Numbered from the stretch's first letter, positions 51,253-61,201 are shown. The stretch: 64,000 nucleotides of DNA from Catonella sp963545085 (GCA_963545085.1 CAUUHV010000001.1:62001-126000), one strand, 5' to 3'. Notes: generated by a model from the letters alone, not told the origin. Translations and numbers: made by a program.

Positions 51253-53009
51253 AACTGCCTCCCGGGAATATTTATTTGAGCAACTGCATGATTATTATCA
51301 GCATTATATAATTCTAATCCGTAATCCGCTCCGAAGATAAGCTGTAAACGTTTATGGATATTTAATAATCCGATTCCGAATCCATGTGGCTTTACTTTGT
51401 TATTTTGAAGCTTTTCAAGCAGATTATCTTCAAATTGCGAGTCGTTATTTATCACTCTTATACGGACCGTATTTTCGTGTATTTCAGATGTAATCGTAAT
51501 GTAGCAGGTTTCTACGGATTCTTCCAAAACATAGTTAATCGCATTTTCTACCAAAGGCTGTATTGTAAGTTGAGGAAGCTCGATTTGTAAAAGACTTTCA
51601 TCAATATCTTCATTATAGGATAACCGATCTTCGAAACGGATTTTTTGAATTGTAATATAGTTTCTTACAATTTGCAGCTCATGTGCAAATGTTGTGGTGG
51701 TTTCATTTTGACTGAGAGTAATACGGAGCAGGGCACCCAAAGCTTCCACCATGGAGGATATATCTTTTTCACCGATGGCTTTTGCTCTCCAGTTTACAGT
51801 TTCCAGTGTATTATATAAAAAGTGCGGATTGATTTTATTTTCAAGAGACTTAATTCTTGCGTCTTTTGCAAGTAATTCATTAACATAATTTTCTTTAATA
51901 AGTTGCTGTATTTTTAAGACCATCCCGTCGAATTGATTATGAAGAACTCCTATTTCATCTTTTCTGTTTTTATAGATATTGTTATTTACAGGCACGGGAT
52001 TTTCATTCTTACCGAACTTATCCATTTTTGACAATAATCTGTGAAAATGCACAGTAATAGAGTTTATTATTAAATTTGAAAACACAAGAGAAATAACGGC
52101 AATAGCTAAAATAACTAAAAGGGATAAAGCTCTTGAAAGGTTTAAAGCATACGCAATATTGCTGTAAGGAATCATACATATATATTTCCAATTCATATTT
52201 GTAAAAGTGCCGCGAATACAGAAATATTCTTTTCCGCCGCAGTCTAAGACATCATATTCTTCGGTCAGCTTTCCGTTTATATCATTTGCGTAGTCCTCGG
52301 TTAATTCATCGGAATGAAAAATAATGCCGTTGTCATCATACAAGATATATTGAACGGACGGTGACAGCAGTACGGAACGGGTGGAAGTGGCTATCAACTT
52401 TTTTAAATCAACTTTTACCACTAAGGTTCCCAATGTTTCGTAGCGCATTTTGTTTACTCTCCGGCAATCTCTTCCAAGAAATAATCCATAGTCATTGCAA
52501 TAGTCGGTAATCCAATAAGGATATCCTTCCTGCTGATTAGACTTCGCAATAATATCCTGTAAAATCGTGTCGGGTGTAAATCGACTTTGTGCTTCATAGC
52601 TGTATGTAACGTAATTGGGATTATAAAGATTGATGTAGTTGACGGAATTGACACGATTAGTCTGATAATAATCAAATAATAAATAATCCAATGAACTCTC
52701 AGCATTACGTAGCCTGATAGAGTTAGTTTCATCAGTAAGCGTTATAAGATTTTTTCTGATATCCTTGTTGGAAATGATAGCGCTTGACATGGCTTCAATA
52801 TTGGAAAGCTTTGTGGATATATCCTGTGCACTGTAGGAAAGAGAACCGGTTAAAGCTTTGTAAAGCAGTCTATTGTTTGAAACGGAAATAATTTGAATAC
52901 TTATATAGGAAGCTGCAGTTGTAAAAATTATAATGCAAAAAATTAAAGCCATAATTTTTGTTTTCAGTGAGTAGTTATTAAGACGTTTTTTAATATTTGA
53001 AAGCTTCAT
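51249..53009 (-). CDS. YesM-type sensor histidine kinase
   Basis: Membrane sensor kinase of about 586 residues. Two membrane segments (IMALIFCIIIFTTAASYISI and SLLVILAIAVISLVFSNLII) enclose an extracellular Cache-like domain of about 260 residues; then HAMP, a His_kinase domain with phosphorylated His in INPHFLYNTLETVNW, and a C-terminal ATPase domain (VENAINYVLE, GFGIGLLNIHKRL). GAAGGA lies 7-8 bases before the ATG at 53009, so the longer frame to 53030 is not used. Works with the overlapping response regulator; the signal is likely a sugar seen directly or through the binding protein. Confidence 0.93.
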   Translation of the reverse strand: MKLSNIKKRLNNYSLKTKIMALIFCIIIFTTAASYISIQIISVSNNRLLYKALTGSLSYSAQDISTKLSNIEAMSSAIISNKDIRKNLITLTDETNSIRLRNAESSLDYLLFDYYQTNRVNSVNYINLYNPNYVTYSYEAQSRFTPDTILQDIIAKSNQQEGYPYWITDYCNDYGLFLGRDCRRVNKMRYETLGTLVVKVDLKKLIATSTRSVLLSPSVQYILYDDNGIIFHSDELTEDYANDINGKLTEEYDVLDCGGKEYFCIRGTFTNMNWKYICMIPYSNIAYALNLSRALSLLVILAIAVISLVFSNLIINSITVHFHRLLSKMDKFGKNENPVPVNNNIYKNRKDEIGVLHNQFDGMVLKIQQLIKENYVNELLAKDARIKSLENKINPHFLYNTLETVNWRAKAIGEKDISSMVEALGALLRITLSQNETTTTFAHELQIVRNYITIQKIRFEDRLSYNEDIDESLLQIELPQLTIQPLVENAINYVLEESVETCYITITSEIHENTVRIRVINNDSQFEDNLLEKLQNNKVKPHGFGIGLLNIHKRLQLIFGADYGLELYNADNNHAVAQINIPGRQL

Positions 53010-53296
53010 GTAATATCCTTCTTTCGTCAAGATATTTTCAAAATATACAATTTCAAGCTTTTGTATTATTTTGTCATGTTCTGATATTAAGCAAATAGTT
53101 CAGATTAAATTATAATTAAACTTTAATAAAAAACAATTAAGCAGTGTATAAATCTCTTTTTTATGTTATAAATAGTCGGAATTTTATTATATTATATCGG
53201 AAAATTAAATTCTCAAATGAGCTGAAATTAAATAAAATAAGCTCATAATGATCAGTGACGGTTAGCTGATGACGATATAAAACGAGGAGGAATACT

Positions 53297-54379
53297 ATGA
53301 AAAAATTATTTGCGTTAATTTCTTGCATGGCATTATCGGTATCTATTTTAGCCGGTTGCGGTTCAGGTACGGCTAAAGATACAAAAACACCGGACAGTGC
53401 AGGCTCTAAAACGACCGCAACATCCGGAACAAGCAGCACAAAAGCGGCTTCAAACGCTTCTGCGGACCCTGCGGATTACAAGGTGGTAATGATTGTAAAA
53501 CAAAGTGACTCATGGTTTGATGATATGGCAACGGGGGTAGAACAGTTAAAAAAAGATACAGGATTAAATGTATCGGTTCAGGTACCTGAGACGGGAGACG
53601 CAGCAAGTCAGATTTCAATTATGGAAAATTTGATAGCACAAGGAGTAAATGCAATTTGTGTTGTTCCTAACGATCCGGAAGCATTAATTCCGACGATTGA
53701 AAAAGCCCGTAAGGCGGGAATTGTTGTAGTAACACATGAAGCGCCCGGAATTGCAGGCAATGTTGACCTTGATGTTGAGGCTTTTATCAACGAAGAGTTC
53801 GGTAAATTATTCGGCGAGAATTTAGCGAAAGCAATGGGCGGAAAGGGTGAATATGTAGGTTTTGTAGGAGGACTCACAATGGAAACCCATATGAAATGGT
53901 ATAATGCCGCTGTCAGCTATATTTCTGAAAAATATCCGGATATGAAATGCTTGACAAATGAACCTTATGAAGACGGTAACAGTGTAGACGGTGCATACAG
54001 CAAAACTCTGGAGATATTAAAAGCTTATCCGGATATTAAAGGCTTCTTTGACTGCTCGGCACATGGAGGCGGTATATGTCAGGCGCTCCAGGAAAAAGGA
54101 AAGGCAGGAGATATAAAGGTTGTATCTCTTGCGCTTCCTTCAATGTCCGCAACTTATCTAAAAGACGGTTCAATGTCTCACGGACAGGCATGGAGACCTG
54201 CGGACGCGGGATATGCAACCTGCTATGCAGCATACTTGCTTGCTTCCGGACAGGGTGTAAGTACAGGTACGGATTTGAAAATCACCGGATATGACAATAT
54301 GCAGGTAGACGGAAATATTGCTTACGGAAATGCTCCGTTGGAATTTACGGCAGATAATATTGATGATTATGGATTCTAA
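53297..54379 (+). CDS. Sugar-binding lipoprotein, Rbs/Lsr type
   Basis: Extracytoplasmic binding lipoprotein of 360 residues. Lipobox I-L-A-G-C with Cys21 lipidated, a Thr/Ser/Ala-rich linker to about residue 57, then a type I periplasmic-binding fold (VVMIVKQSDSWFDDMATGVEQLKKDTGLNV, AICVVPNDPEALIPTIEKARKAGIVVVTHEA). The layout resembles LsrB/RhaS more than RbsB. GAGGAGG precedes the ATG. The 287-base gap to the divergent kinase gene is very AT-rich; no firm promoter was seen. Cargo unknown: a pentose, a 6-deoxyhexose or AI-2-like molecule are candidates. Confidence 0.9.
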   Translation: MKKLFALISCMALSVSILAGCGSGTAKDTKTPDSAGSKTTATSGTSSTKAASNASADPADYKVVMIVKQSDSWFDDMATGVEQLKKDTGLNVSVQVPETGDAASQISIMENLIAQGVNAICVVPNDPEALIPTIEKARKAGIVVVTHEAPGIAGNVDLDVEAFINEEFGKLFGENLAKAMGGKGEYVGFVGGLTMETHMKWYNAAVSYISEKYPDMKCLTNEPYEDGNSVDGAYSKTLEILKAYPDIKGFFDCSAHGGGICQALQEKGKAGDIKVVSLALPSMSATYLKDGSMSHGQAWRPADAGYATCYAAYLLASGQGVSTGTDLKITGYDNMQVDGNIAYGNAPLEFTADNIDDYGF

Positions 54380-54516
54380 GCGAAATATCTCGCGGCAAGG
54401 TATTGAAATTTTCATTACGCCCTAAGGGCGGAGCATTTTATCCTTGTGGCGGAACGGGTGGGGATGCCGGGTTTTCGACATCCTCACTTCTTGCAAATAA
54501 AGGCTGGAGGTACTAT

Positions 54517-56034
54517 ATGGAAGCGATTTTAGACATTCGTAATTTGAACAAATCGTTTACCGGTGTTCAGGCATTAAAAGATATAAGCGTTTCGGTTCGT
54601 CCGGGTGAAATACATTGTCTGGCAGGAGAGAACGGTTGTGGAAAATCTACATTGATTAAGTGTGTATCGGGAGTATATGTGCCTGATTTCGGAGAAATTG
54701 TTTTAAACGGACACACTTATTCTTCGCTGACTCCCGTGCAGGCGATGAACGAAGGGGTACAGGTGATTTATCAAGACCTGTCTTTGTTCAGACACATGAC
54801 AATTGCTGAAAATATAGCGATAGGTAAACTGCGTTTTGAAAACAGAAAAGTGATAAATTGGAAAGAAGTACAAAAAATCGCGGAGGCACAGTTAAAAAAA
54901 ATCGGAGTAAAAATGGATTTAAATCAAACTGTGGAGGAAACCTCTTTAGCAAATCGTCAGATTACGGCAATATGTAGAGCGTTAGCTCAGGATGCTAAGG
55001 TTTTATTTATGGATGAACCTACAACCGCATTAACCAAAAAGGAAGTTTCACATTTATTAAATGTTATTTTGGAATTAAAGAAAAAGGGATTGGCTATTAT
55101 TTTTATCAGCCATAAGCTTGATGAAGTTTTTTCGGTAGCGGATGTAATAAGCATTTTTCGAAACGGTAATAAAATCGGAGATTTTAAAAAGGAAGAACTT
55201 GACGAAAAGAAATTGTCTTTTTATATGACCGGAAGAGAAGTTGAATATCCGAGATATAGCAGAAAATGTAAGGATAATACGCCTATTCTTGAAATAAGTT
55301 GTTTGACGCGTAAGAACCAATATAGCGATATAAGCTTAACACTCAGACCAGGGGATATTATAGGATTGACGGGATTGCTCGGCTCGGGAAGAACAGAGCT
55401 TGCAATGTCGTTGTTCGGTTTAAATCCCGTACAATCAGGAGTCGTTAAAATAGACGGTAAAGAAGTGAAAATATCATCACCCATGACTGCGAGAAGGTAC
55501 GGAATAGCTTTACTGCCTGAAGATCGTTTCACGCAGGGACTTTTCATGGACAAAAAAATAAAAGAAAACGTGACTTCAGCAATCGTAGATAAAATTTTAA
55601 ACAATAAAATATTGAATAAGAAGAAAGAAAATATTGTTGCACAAAAGTATGTAAATGAACTGAAGGTGAGAACGCCGTCTATAAATACGATTGTAAAAAC
55701 CCTGTCGGGAGGAAATCAGCAAAAAGTGGTAATAGGAAAATGGATTGTCAATAAACCGAGAGTTTTCATAATGGACACGCCTACTGTGGGTATTGACATC
55801 GGTTCGAAAGCTGAAATTTATGAGCAGATACATAAATTTGCGGATGAAGGAATGGCAATTATTTTAATTTCGGATGAAATACCGGAAATACTTGCGAACT
55901 GCAACAAAGTTATGATTATGTTGGAAGGAAGATGTGTAAAGATTCTTGAAGAAGAGTTGAAACAGTCAGAGGCTGGAAAGATGATATCGGAACTTGTAAG
56001 TGAACAAGGACTACAAGAGGGAAAGGGGGAGTAA
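54517..56034 (+). CDS. Sugar ABC transporter ATPase, RbsA/LsrA type
   Basis: Double ATPase of 505 residues energising the importer. First half: Walker A LAGENGCGKST, Walker B KVLFMDEPTTALTKKE. Second half: Walker A-like LTGLLGSGRTE, signature LSGGNQQKVVIGKW, Walker B VFIMDTPTVGIDIG, where the usual Glu after Asp is replaced by Thr, as often in the second site of this family. GGAGG lies 6 bases before the ATG at 54517; the longer frame from 54403 is rejected. 137 bases separate it from the binding-protein gene. Confidence 0.92.
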   Translation: MEAILDIRNLNKSFTGVQALKDISVSVRPGEIHCLAGENGCGKSTLIKCVSGVYVPDFGEIVLNGHTYSSLTPVQAMNEGVQVIYQDLSLFRHMTIAENIAIGKLRFENRKVINWKEVQKIAEAQLKKIGVKMDLNQTVEETSLANRQITAICRALAQDAKVLFMDEPTTALTKKEVSHLLNVILELKKKGLAIIFISHKLDEVFSVADVISIFRNGNKIGDFKKEELDEKKLSFYMTGREVEYPRYSRKCKDNTPILEISCLTRKNQYSDISLTLRPGDIIGLTGLLGSGRTELAMSLFGLNPVQSGVVKIDGKEVKISSPMTARRYGIALLPEDRFTQGLFMDKKIKENVTSAIVDKILNNKILNKKKENIVAQKYVNELKVRTPSINTIVKTLSGGNQQKVVIGKWIVNKPRVFIMDTPTVGIDIGSKAEIYEQIHKFADEGMAIILISDEIPEILANCNKVMIMLEGRCVKILEEELKQSEAGKMISELVSEQGLQEGKGE

Positions 56035-56038
56035 TTTA

Positions 56039-57040
56039 ATGAAGACAAAAAAAATAGATCAGTATCAGAAAATTTTGATTATTATCATTGTTATATACAG
56101 TATTTTTGTCGGAATTATGAATCCTGCCTTTTTGAGTATAGGAACACTTTTTGATATTATCAGGACTTCATCAACAACAATGATTGTTGTAATCGGTCTG
56201 CTGCTTATTATGATTTCGGGAGGAATTGATGTTTCTTTTATGGCAATTGCATTATTTGGCAGCTATACAAGCATAAATATTATGATTGCTTTAAAGATTG
56301 ACAATTTACTGTTTGCTTTTCTTGTGTCTATGGCAGTAGGGTGTGTTCTCGGTATGATAAATGCAGTTCTTATAAATTGGCTTAAATTGCCGCCTTTTAT
56401 CATAACTTTAGGTACTCAGAGTTTATTTCACGGAATTATGACGACTTTTATAGGCGATAAATCGTTTGGAGCGGGAGTGCTGCCGTCATGTTTACATAAA
56501 TTCGGACAGGCAACCGTTTTAGACTTAACGGTATCAAGCGGAAAAGTAGGACTTACCGCTTCATTTATTCCGGTTATCATTGTAGGAGTCTTGAGTTGGT
56601 TCATATTATACAAAACAATGGCGGGACGAGGAATTGTAGCAATCGGAAACAGTGAAGAATCTGCCAGAAGAGCAGGCTTTAATCCGGCACGAATACGTCT
56701 GTTTGTATACGGCTATTCAGGAGTGTTGGCGGGTATTATGGGGATTGTATATGTATCGCAGGTAAATGCGCTGTATCCGAATAAGCTGGTAGGAGATGAG
56801 CTTATGATTGTTGCTGCGGCGGTAATCGGAGGGACTAAGATTACCGGAGGATTGGGTAAAATATTCGGAGCTGTGCTGGGGGTCGTAATTATATATCTTT
56901 TAAATTCAACCTTAATTCTTATAGGTTTATCATCTTCCTGGAATAATTTATTTGTAGGCGCAATATTGGTTATATCCATTGCTGTAAGCTCCTATCAGGA
57001 AAGAATCAGAAATAGAAAAAATCTGATATTTACAGAGTAA
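56039..57040 (+). CDS. Sugar ABC transporter permease, RbsC/LsrC type
   Basis: First of two different permeases, about 333 residues and eight to ten membrane segments. Family marks are LLIMISGGIDVSFMAIALFGSY and the C-terminal VAAAVIGGTKITGGLGKIFGAVLGVVI. AAAGGGGGAG precedes the ATG at 56039, four bases after the ATPase stop; the frame from 56000 is rejected because it would lie inside the ATPase gene. Two unlike permeases rather than one points to the Lsr/Rha arrangement. Confidence 0.9.
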   Translation: MKTKKIDQYQKILIIIIVIYSIFVGIMNPAFLSIGTLFDIIRTSSTTMIVVIGLLLIMISGGIDVSFMAIALFGSYTSINIMIALKIDNLLFAFLVSMAVGCVLGMINAVLINWLKLPPFIITLGTQSLFHGIMTTFIGDKSFGAGVLPSCLHKFGQATVLDLTVSSGKVGLTASFIPVIIVGVLSWFILYKTMAGRGIVAIGNSEESARRAGFNPARIRLFVYGYSGVLAGIMGIVYVSQVNALYPNKLVGDELMIVAAAVIGGTKITGGLGKIFGAVLGVVIIYLLNSTLILIGLSSSWNNLFVGAILVISIAVSSYQERIRNRKNLIFTE

Positions 57041-57062
57041 AATACCGGACAAGGAGGCAGAT

Positions 57063-58061
57063 ATGGAAAAGTTGAGAAAAATTATTTGGGATGATATAAA
57101 CTTTACGATTTTGATAGGAATAACGGTATGTGCACTACTGCTATCAGGAATATTTTTTGGAAATACCATGTTTTCCCTGGCTAACATACAATCAATGGCA
57201 TTTCAAATTCCGGAATTCGGATTTTTTTGTCTTGCCATGATGCTCTCAAATCTGATAGGAGGAATTGATTTATCAATCATAGCAGGAGCGAATATGGTAG
57301 CTATTTTTACAGCTTATGTACTGAATGGCAAGTGGGCATTCGGAACAACGGGGATACTGCAAATTGTGACAGCACTGCTTGTGGCGTTTATTACAAGTAT
57401 TTTGTTCGGACTGTTCAACGGATTACTGATTTCTAAAACTTCAGCCCCTTCTTTGATTGCTACTTTAGGAACAATGACACTGTTTCGCGGTATCGGAATG
57501 GCTTTAACGGGCGGCTCCAGTGTGGGGGATATTACGCCGATATTTTCCGCGGTAGGAGAAGCAAAAGTGTTTAATATACCGGCAATATTCTGGGTGTTTT
57601 TAATTGTTGCATTGCTTTTAGGAATTGTTATGGATTATACGGAATTCGGAAGAAAACTGTATCTTTATGGAGAAAATCCGATTGCTGCCCGATTCAGTGC
57701 AATTCATAATGAAAAAATGTGCAGAGGGGTATTTATGTTGACAGGCCTTTTAGCGGGAATTGCGGGAATTATTATATTAAGCAGAGTAAATTCGGCAAAG
57801 GTGGGATATGGGGACTCGTATTTATTACAGACGATGATTGTATGTGTAATCGGAGGCATTCACCCTGCAGGAGGGAAAGGAAAAGTGAAGGGTGTCATGA
57901 TTGCGATTATTTTAATGCAAATTATGTCAAGTGCTTTTACCATTATGTCGTTGTCGCCATATACTAAAAAATTGATATGGGGTTTTATGCTTGTTATAGT
58001 ATTAGGCATGAACTATTTTATAGGCAAGTTTTCATCCAAAAAATATTTGCACAGTTCTTGA
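57063..58061 (+). CDS. Sugar ABC transporter permease, RbsC/LsrD type
   Basis: Second permease, 332 residues, paralogous to the first: LAMMLSNLIGGIDLSIIAGANMVA and MIVCVIGGIHPAGGKGKVKGVMIAI hold the same family positions. AAGGAGG precedes the ATG, 22 bases after the first permease. It should form a heterodimer with it. The SIS-domain gene follows after 51 bases on the same strand. Confidence 0.9.
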   Translation: MEKLRKIIWDDINFTILIGITVCALLLSGIFFGNTMFSLANIQSMAFQIPEFGFFCLAMMLSNLIGGIDLSIIAGANMVAIFTAYVLNGKWAFGTTGILQIVTALLVAFITSILFGLFNGLLISKTSAPSLIATLGTMTLFRGIGMALTGGSSVGDITPIFSAVGEAKVFNIPAIFWVFLIVALLLGIVMDYTEFGRKLYLYGENPIAARFSAIHNEKMCRGVFMLTGLLAGIAGIIILSRVNSAKVGYGDSYLLQTMIVCVIGGIHPAGGKGKVKGVMIAIILMQIMSSAFTIMSLSPYTKKLIWGFMLVIVLGMNYFIGKFSSKKYLHSS

Positions 58062-58112
58062 TATTTTATATAAGTATATATTGTCGATAAAATAAATAGG
58101 AGGAAGTTTTTA

Positions 58113-58664
58113 ATGAAAGACACGGCAAAAAAAATATTAAGTGAGCTTTCTGAAGTTTTTGAGAGAGTAGATGAAAAACAGGTAAGAGCATTTAAGGAAG
58201 AAATATTAAAAGCAAAAAAAATTATTTTAATTGGAGTAGGACGAGAAGGACTTTCGACAAAATCTTTTACTATGCGTCTTATGCATTTGGGACTTAAAGT
58301 ACACTGGATTTGGGATGAAACGACACCTTCGTTAGGAGAAGGGGACTTGCTGATTGCGACTTCCGGCTGCGGAGAAATCGGACATATTCACTATGTAGTT
58401 GAAAAAGCTAAAAAGAACGGAGCAAGGGTGGCGTTAGTTACGGGAGATACTCACAAAAAAACTGTTCCGTTAGCGGATACGGTTCTGTTTGTACCTGCTG
58501 CCGTATACTTAGGGACGGCGGATGTAGTACCTTCAATTCAGCCTATGGGAAACTTGTTTGAGCAAAGTATATGGATTCTATTTGACATAATTATAATGGA
58601 GTTAACGAAAGAGATAAACATTTCAAAGCCGGAAATGGAAAAAAATCACAGAAATTTAGAATGA
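58113..58664 (+). CDS. SIS-domain protein, 6-phospho-3-hexuloisomerase-like
   Basis: 183-residue sugar isomerase domain protein. The SIS pattern is clear: KKIILIGVGREGLSTKSFTMRLMHLGLKVHWIWDET, DLLIATSGCGEIGHIHYVVEKAKKNGARVALVT and the C-terminal PMGNLFEQSIWILFDIIIMEL, as in HxlB. HxlB normally pairs with hexulose-6-phosphate synthase HxlA, which is absent here. As the last gene of a sugar-import operon it may isomerise the phosphorylated cargo. A kinase is also not seen, so the pathway is incomplete in this window. AGGAGG precedes the ATG. Confidence 0.85.
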   Translation: MKDTAKKILSELSEVFERVDEKQVRAFKEEILKAKKIILIGVGREGLSTKSFTMRLMHLGLKVHWIWDETTPSLGEGDLLIATSGCGEIGHIHYVVEKAKKNGARVALVTGDTHKKTVPLADTVLFVPAAVYLGTADVVPSIQPMGNLFEQSIWILFDIIIMELTKEINISKPEMEKNHRNLE

Positions 58665-58680
58665 AAAACCGTAAACCGCC

Positions 58681-58716
58681 AAAAACTGCTGTAGAAGGCA
58701 AACTACAGCAGTTTTT
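58681..58716 (+). terminator. Strong terminator of the sugar importer operon
   Basis: AAAAACTGCTGTAG (58681-58694) and CTACAGCAGTTTTT (58703-58716) form a perfect 14-bp stem with an 8-base loop; the 3' arm ends in five T. Confidence 0.92.
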
Positions 58717-58837
58717 ATCTATGACGTAAGCAAAACAGAATCGTATTATAGAAATAAACGGCAAAATATGCGATACTTGACATGATATGAAGACAACAAA
58801 CCGGTTTAACAGTCATCTGAGATTAAAGGAGAAAGCT

Positions 58838-59928
58838 ATGCGGTATTTTGAGGATATGGACGGGAAACTTATATTCAGAGATAACGGAGAAACCGTTCAG
58901 ATAGAAGTATGGGGAAAAGACAGCCTTCGGGTGAGGAGTCGAATGCTTGGCGATATAAAGGATGAATACAGCGCTTTGACCGAAAAAATCGAGAGTATAA
59001 CGCCCGTAATTAGAATAGCGGAGGATAATAAGACTGCGGAGCTTACGAACGGAAAGCTCAGAGCGTATCTGTCACGCGGGGGATGGGGAGGAGCGTTGCA
59101 GATTACTTTTTATAATGAAAAAGGACAAATATTGCTTCGTGAAATTCCAAACGGCGGGGCTCTTTCTTTAAAAGCAAGGTACTAAAAAGCGGGCAGAAAG
59201 AGGTTGTAAATCTGATTCGCTGCGCATGGGCAGGAAGTCAGAAATACGGCGCTCTGGTATGGTCTGGAGATATTATGTCAACCTATGAAGACTTCCGAAA
59301 ACAAATCTGCGCGGGAATTCACATGGGACTTTCGGGGATTCCGTGGTGGACTACGGATATCGGCGGTTTTCATGACGGCTGGATAGAAAAGCCGGAATTT
59401 AAGGAGCTCTTGATACGTTGGTTCCAGTTCGGCACATTTTGTCCGGTTATGCGCATTCACGGATGCAGACAGCCTGCAAAGCAGATAATTAACAAAGCCG
59501 GAGAAGTACGCGAATGGACGGGCGCGGACAATGAAATCTGGAGTTTCGGAGATGAAGCGTATGAGATAATGAAAAAATTTATTTTTATCAGAGAGAAAAT
59601 GAGAGATTACACAAGAAGCCTTATGAAAGAGGCTTATGAGAACGGAAGTCCTGTTATCCGCGCGTTGTTTTACGAATTTCCGGAGGATAAAGATTGTTTC
59701 GACATTACGGATGAATATATGTACGGAGCGGATATTTTGGTGGCACCAGTGTGTCATGAAGGAGCGAAAGGAAGAGAGGTCTACCTTCCGAAAGGAGCGA
59801 ATTGGACGGCTGCCGGGGACGGAAAAGTATATGAAGGCGGACAAAAACTATATTTTGAAGCAAAACTTGACACTTTGCCCGTGCTTTTAAGAAACGGAAA
59901 GCAGAGGTATTTAATAGGGGAGATTTAA
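58838..59928 (+). pseudogene. GH31 glycosidase pseudogene with internal deletion and frame change
   Basis: Remains of an alpha-xylosidase/alpha-glucosidase-type GH31 gene. The 5' piece from the ATG at 58838 (AAAGGAG before it) encodes the N-terminal beta domain (MRYFEDMDGKLIF to GALSLKARY) and stops at 59185. From about 59182 a different frame continues with EVVNLIRCAWAGSQKYGALVWSGDI, SGIPWWTTDIGGF, MRIHG and the C-terminal beta domain to 59928. The acid/base Asp region (WSGDI) survives, but several hundred codons carrying the nucleophile are missing, and the frames do not join. GH31 enzymes of this type are about 700-770 residues; about 360 codons remain. Inactive. Confidence 0.87.
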
Positions 59929-60024
59929 GAAGACTTCGGATTAAATAGTCCACATAAACTCAAGTAAACTTCTCATTGTATGAAACCTTAAAATATGTTA
60001 ATATACCGTTATAACAAAGGAAAA

Positions 60025-60885
60025 ATGTTAAGAACGGAAGGCTTGGAATTTAAAGTGGCTTATAGAATATTTGAAACACATGCGCATTATGACGATGAAA
60101 GCTTTGATGAGGACAGGGACGAGCTTTTGGCAAGGCTTTTAGCGGAAGATATAGCGGTTATAGTTAATATAGGGGCGGATATTAAAACGAGTGAAAATTC
60201 CGTGAAGCTTGCAAAGAAGTATGAAGGGATTTATGCGGCGGTAGGAGTCCATCCCGATGAAACGGAATGTCTTTCGGAGTTTGAGGACGCTCCGGAAAAA
60301 GGAATTTCCGTTTTGAGAGGGCTTGCGTCAAATGAAAAGGTAAAGGCTATAGGAGAAATCGGACTTGATTATTATGAGCATGAAGAAGGTGAAAAGCCCG
60401 TAAGCGTAAGAGAAAAGCAGAAGCTTTGGTTTAAAAAACAGCTTGAACTCGCGAAGGAATTAAATTTACCCGTGGTAATCCACAGCAGAGACGCGGCGGA
60501 GGATACCTATAATATTTTAAAGGAATCCGGAGTTAATGACGGGATTATCCACTGTTACTCATATTCGCCGGAAATGGCGAAAAGATTCATCGGTTTGGGT
60601 TTTTTCATAGGAATAGGCGGAGCGGTGACCTTTAAAAATGCTAAAAAAGCGGTGGAAACGGTAAAGGAGATAGGGCTCGAGCATATAGTGCTTGAAACCG
60701 ATTCACCTTATATGTCGCCGGTACCGTTTAGGGGTAAAAGGAATAATTCGGGAAATATCAGATATATAGCTGAAAAAATTGCTGAAATCCTTGAAGTTTC
60801 GACAGAGGAAGTCATATCCGTAACGTATAAAAATGCGGCAGGTCTATATAAGATAGAGGGGGAGAGGAATGGCAAATTATGTTGA
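60025..60885 (+). CDS. tatD: TatD family metal-dependent hydrolase
   Basis: TIM-barrel DNase/hydrolase. Metal ligands: THAHYDD (His-x-His) near the N terminus, VGVHPDE, AIGEIGLDYY (Glu), VIHSRDAAEDT (His), IHCYSYSPE and LETDSPYMSP (Asp). About 286 residues from the ATG at 60025, which has AAAGGA a few bases upstream; the open frame starts at 59995 and a GTG at 60055 would give a more typical N terminus (V-A-Y-R-I-F-E-T-H). TatD proteins are linked to DNA repair and quality control. Overlaps the next gene by 17 bases. Confidence 0.92.
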   Translation: MLRTEGLEFKVAYRIFETHAHYDDESFDEDRDELLARLLAEDIAVIVNIGADIKTSENSVKLAKKYEGIYAAVGVHPDETECLSEFEDAPEKGISVLRGLASNEKVKAIGEIGLDYYEHEEGEKPVSVREKQKLWFKKQLELAKELNLPVVIHSRDAAEDTYNILKESGVNDGIIHCYSYSPEMAKRFIGLGFFIGIGGAVTFKNAKKAVETVKEIGLEHIVLETDSPYMSPVPFRGKRNNSGNIRYIAEKIAEILEVSTEEVISVTYKNAAGLYKIEGERNGKLC

Positions 60886-61201
60886 TATAGAATCTACGAC
60901 AGGGCTTGAGCAGGGAGTCAGACAGTCACTTAAATTTAAGACGGGAAACTTTGTATGGAGGGTGAGATTCAATACTGCGCTCGATCCGAGAACGGTAAAC
61001 AGTCAGAATATGTATGTCACTTCTTCTTCGGGAATGTTAAAGGTGAACATCAGCTACGATTCACTGAGAAATGAGGTGCAGATAGAGCCTTTGGAGCCGT
61101 ATGCGAAAGATGAGGTTTATTCTTTGCATATCACCAAAAAAGTGACTTCAAAGGGAAAGAAAAACCTAAAGGATGAAATAGAGGTGCAGTTTAAGCTGTA
61201 G
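60869..61201 (+). CDS. Small Ig-like domain protein
   Basis: 110 residues with the pattern of a single bacterial Ig-like (Big_5/SbsA-type) domain: VWRVRFNTALDPRTVNSQNMYVTSSSG, then VQIEPLEPYAKDEVYSLHITKKVTSKGKKNLKDEIEVQFKL. No signal peptide or anchor is visible, odd for such a domain. Its start lies 17 bases inside the end of tatD, with GAGGGGGAGAGG as ribosome binding site, so the two are translationally coupled. Function unknown. Confidence 0.78.
   Translation: MANYVDIESTTGLEQGVRQSLKFKTGNFVWRVRFNTALDPRTVNSQNMYVTSSSGMLKVNISYDSLRNEVQIEPLEPYAKDEVYSLHITKKVTSKGKKNLKDEIEVQFKL

Noticed and set aside
58787..59928. Two separate small enzymes
   Set aside because: The two open frames are the N- and C-terminal ends of one GH31 protein in order and in the same orientation.
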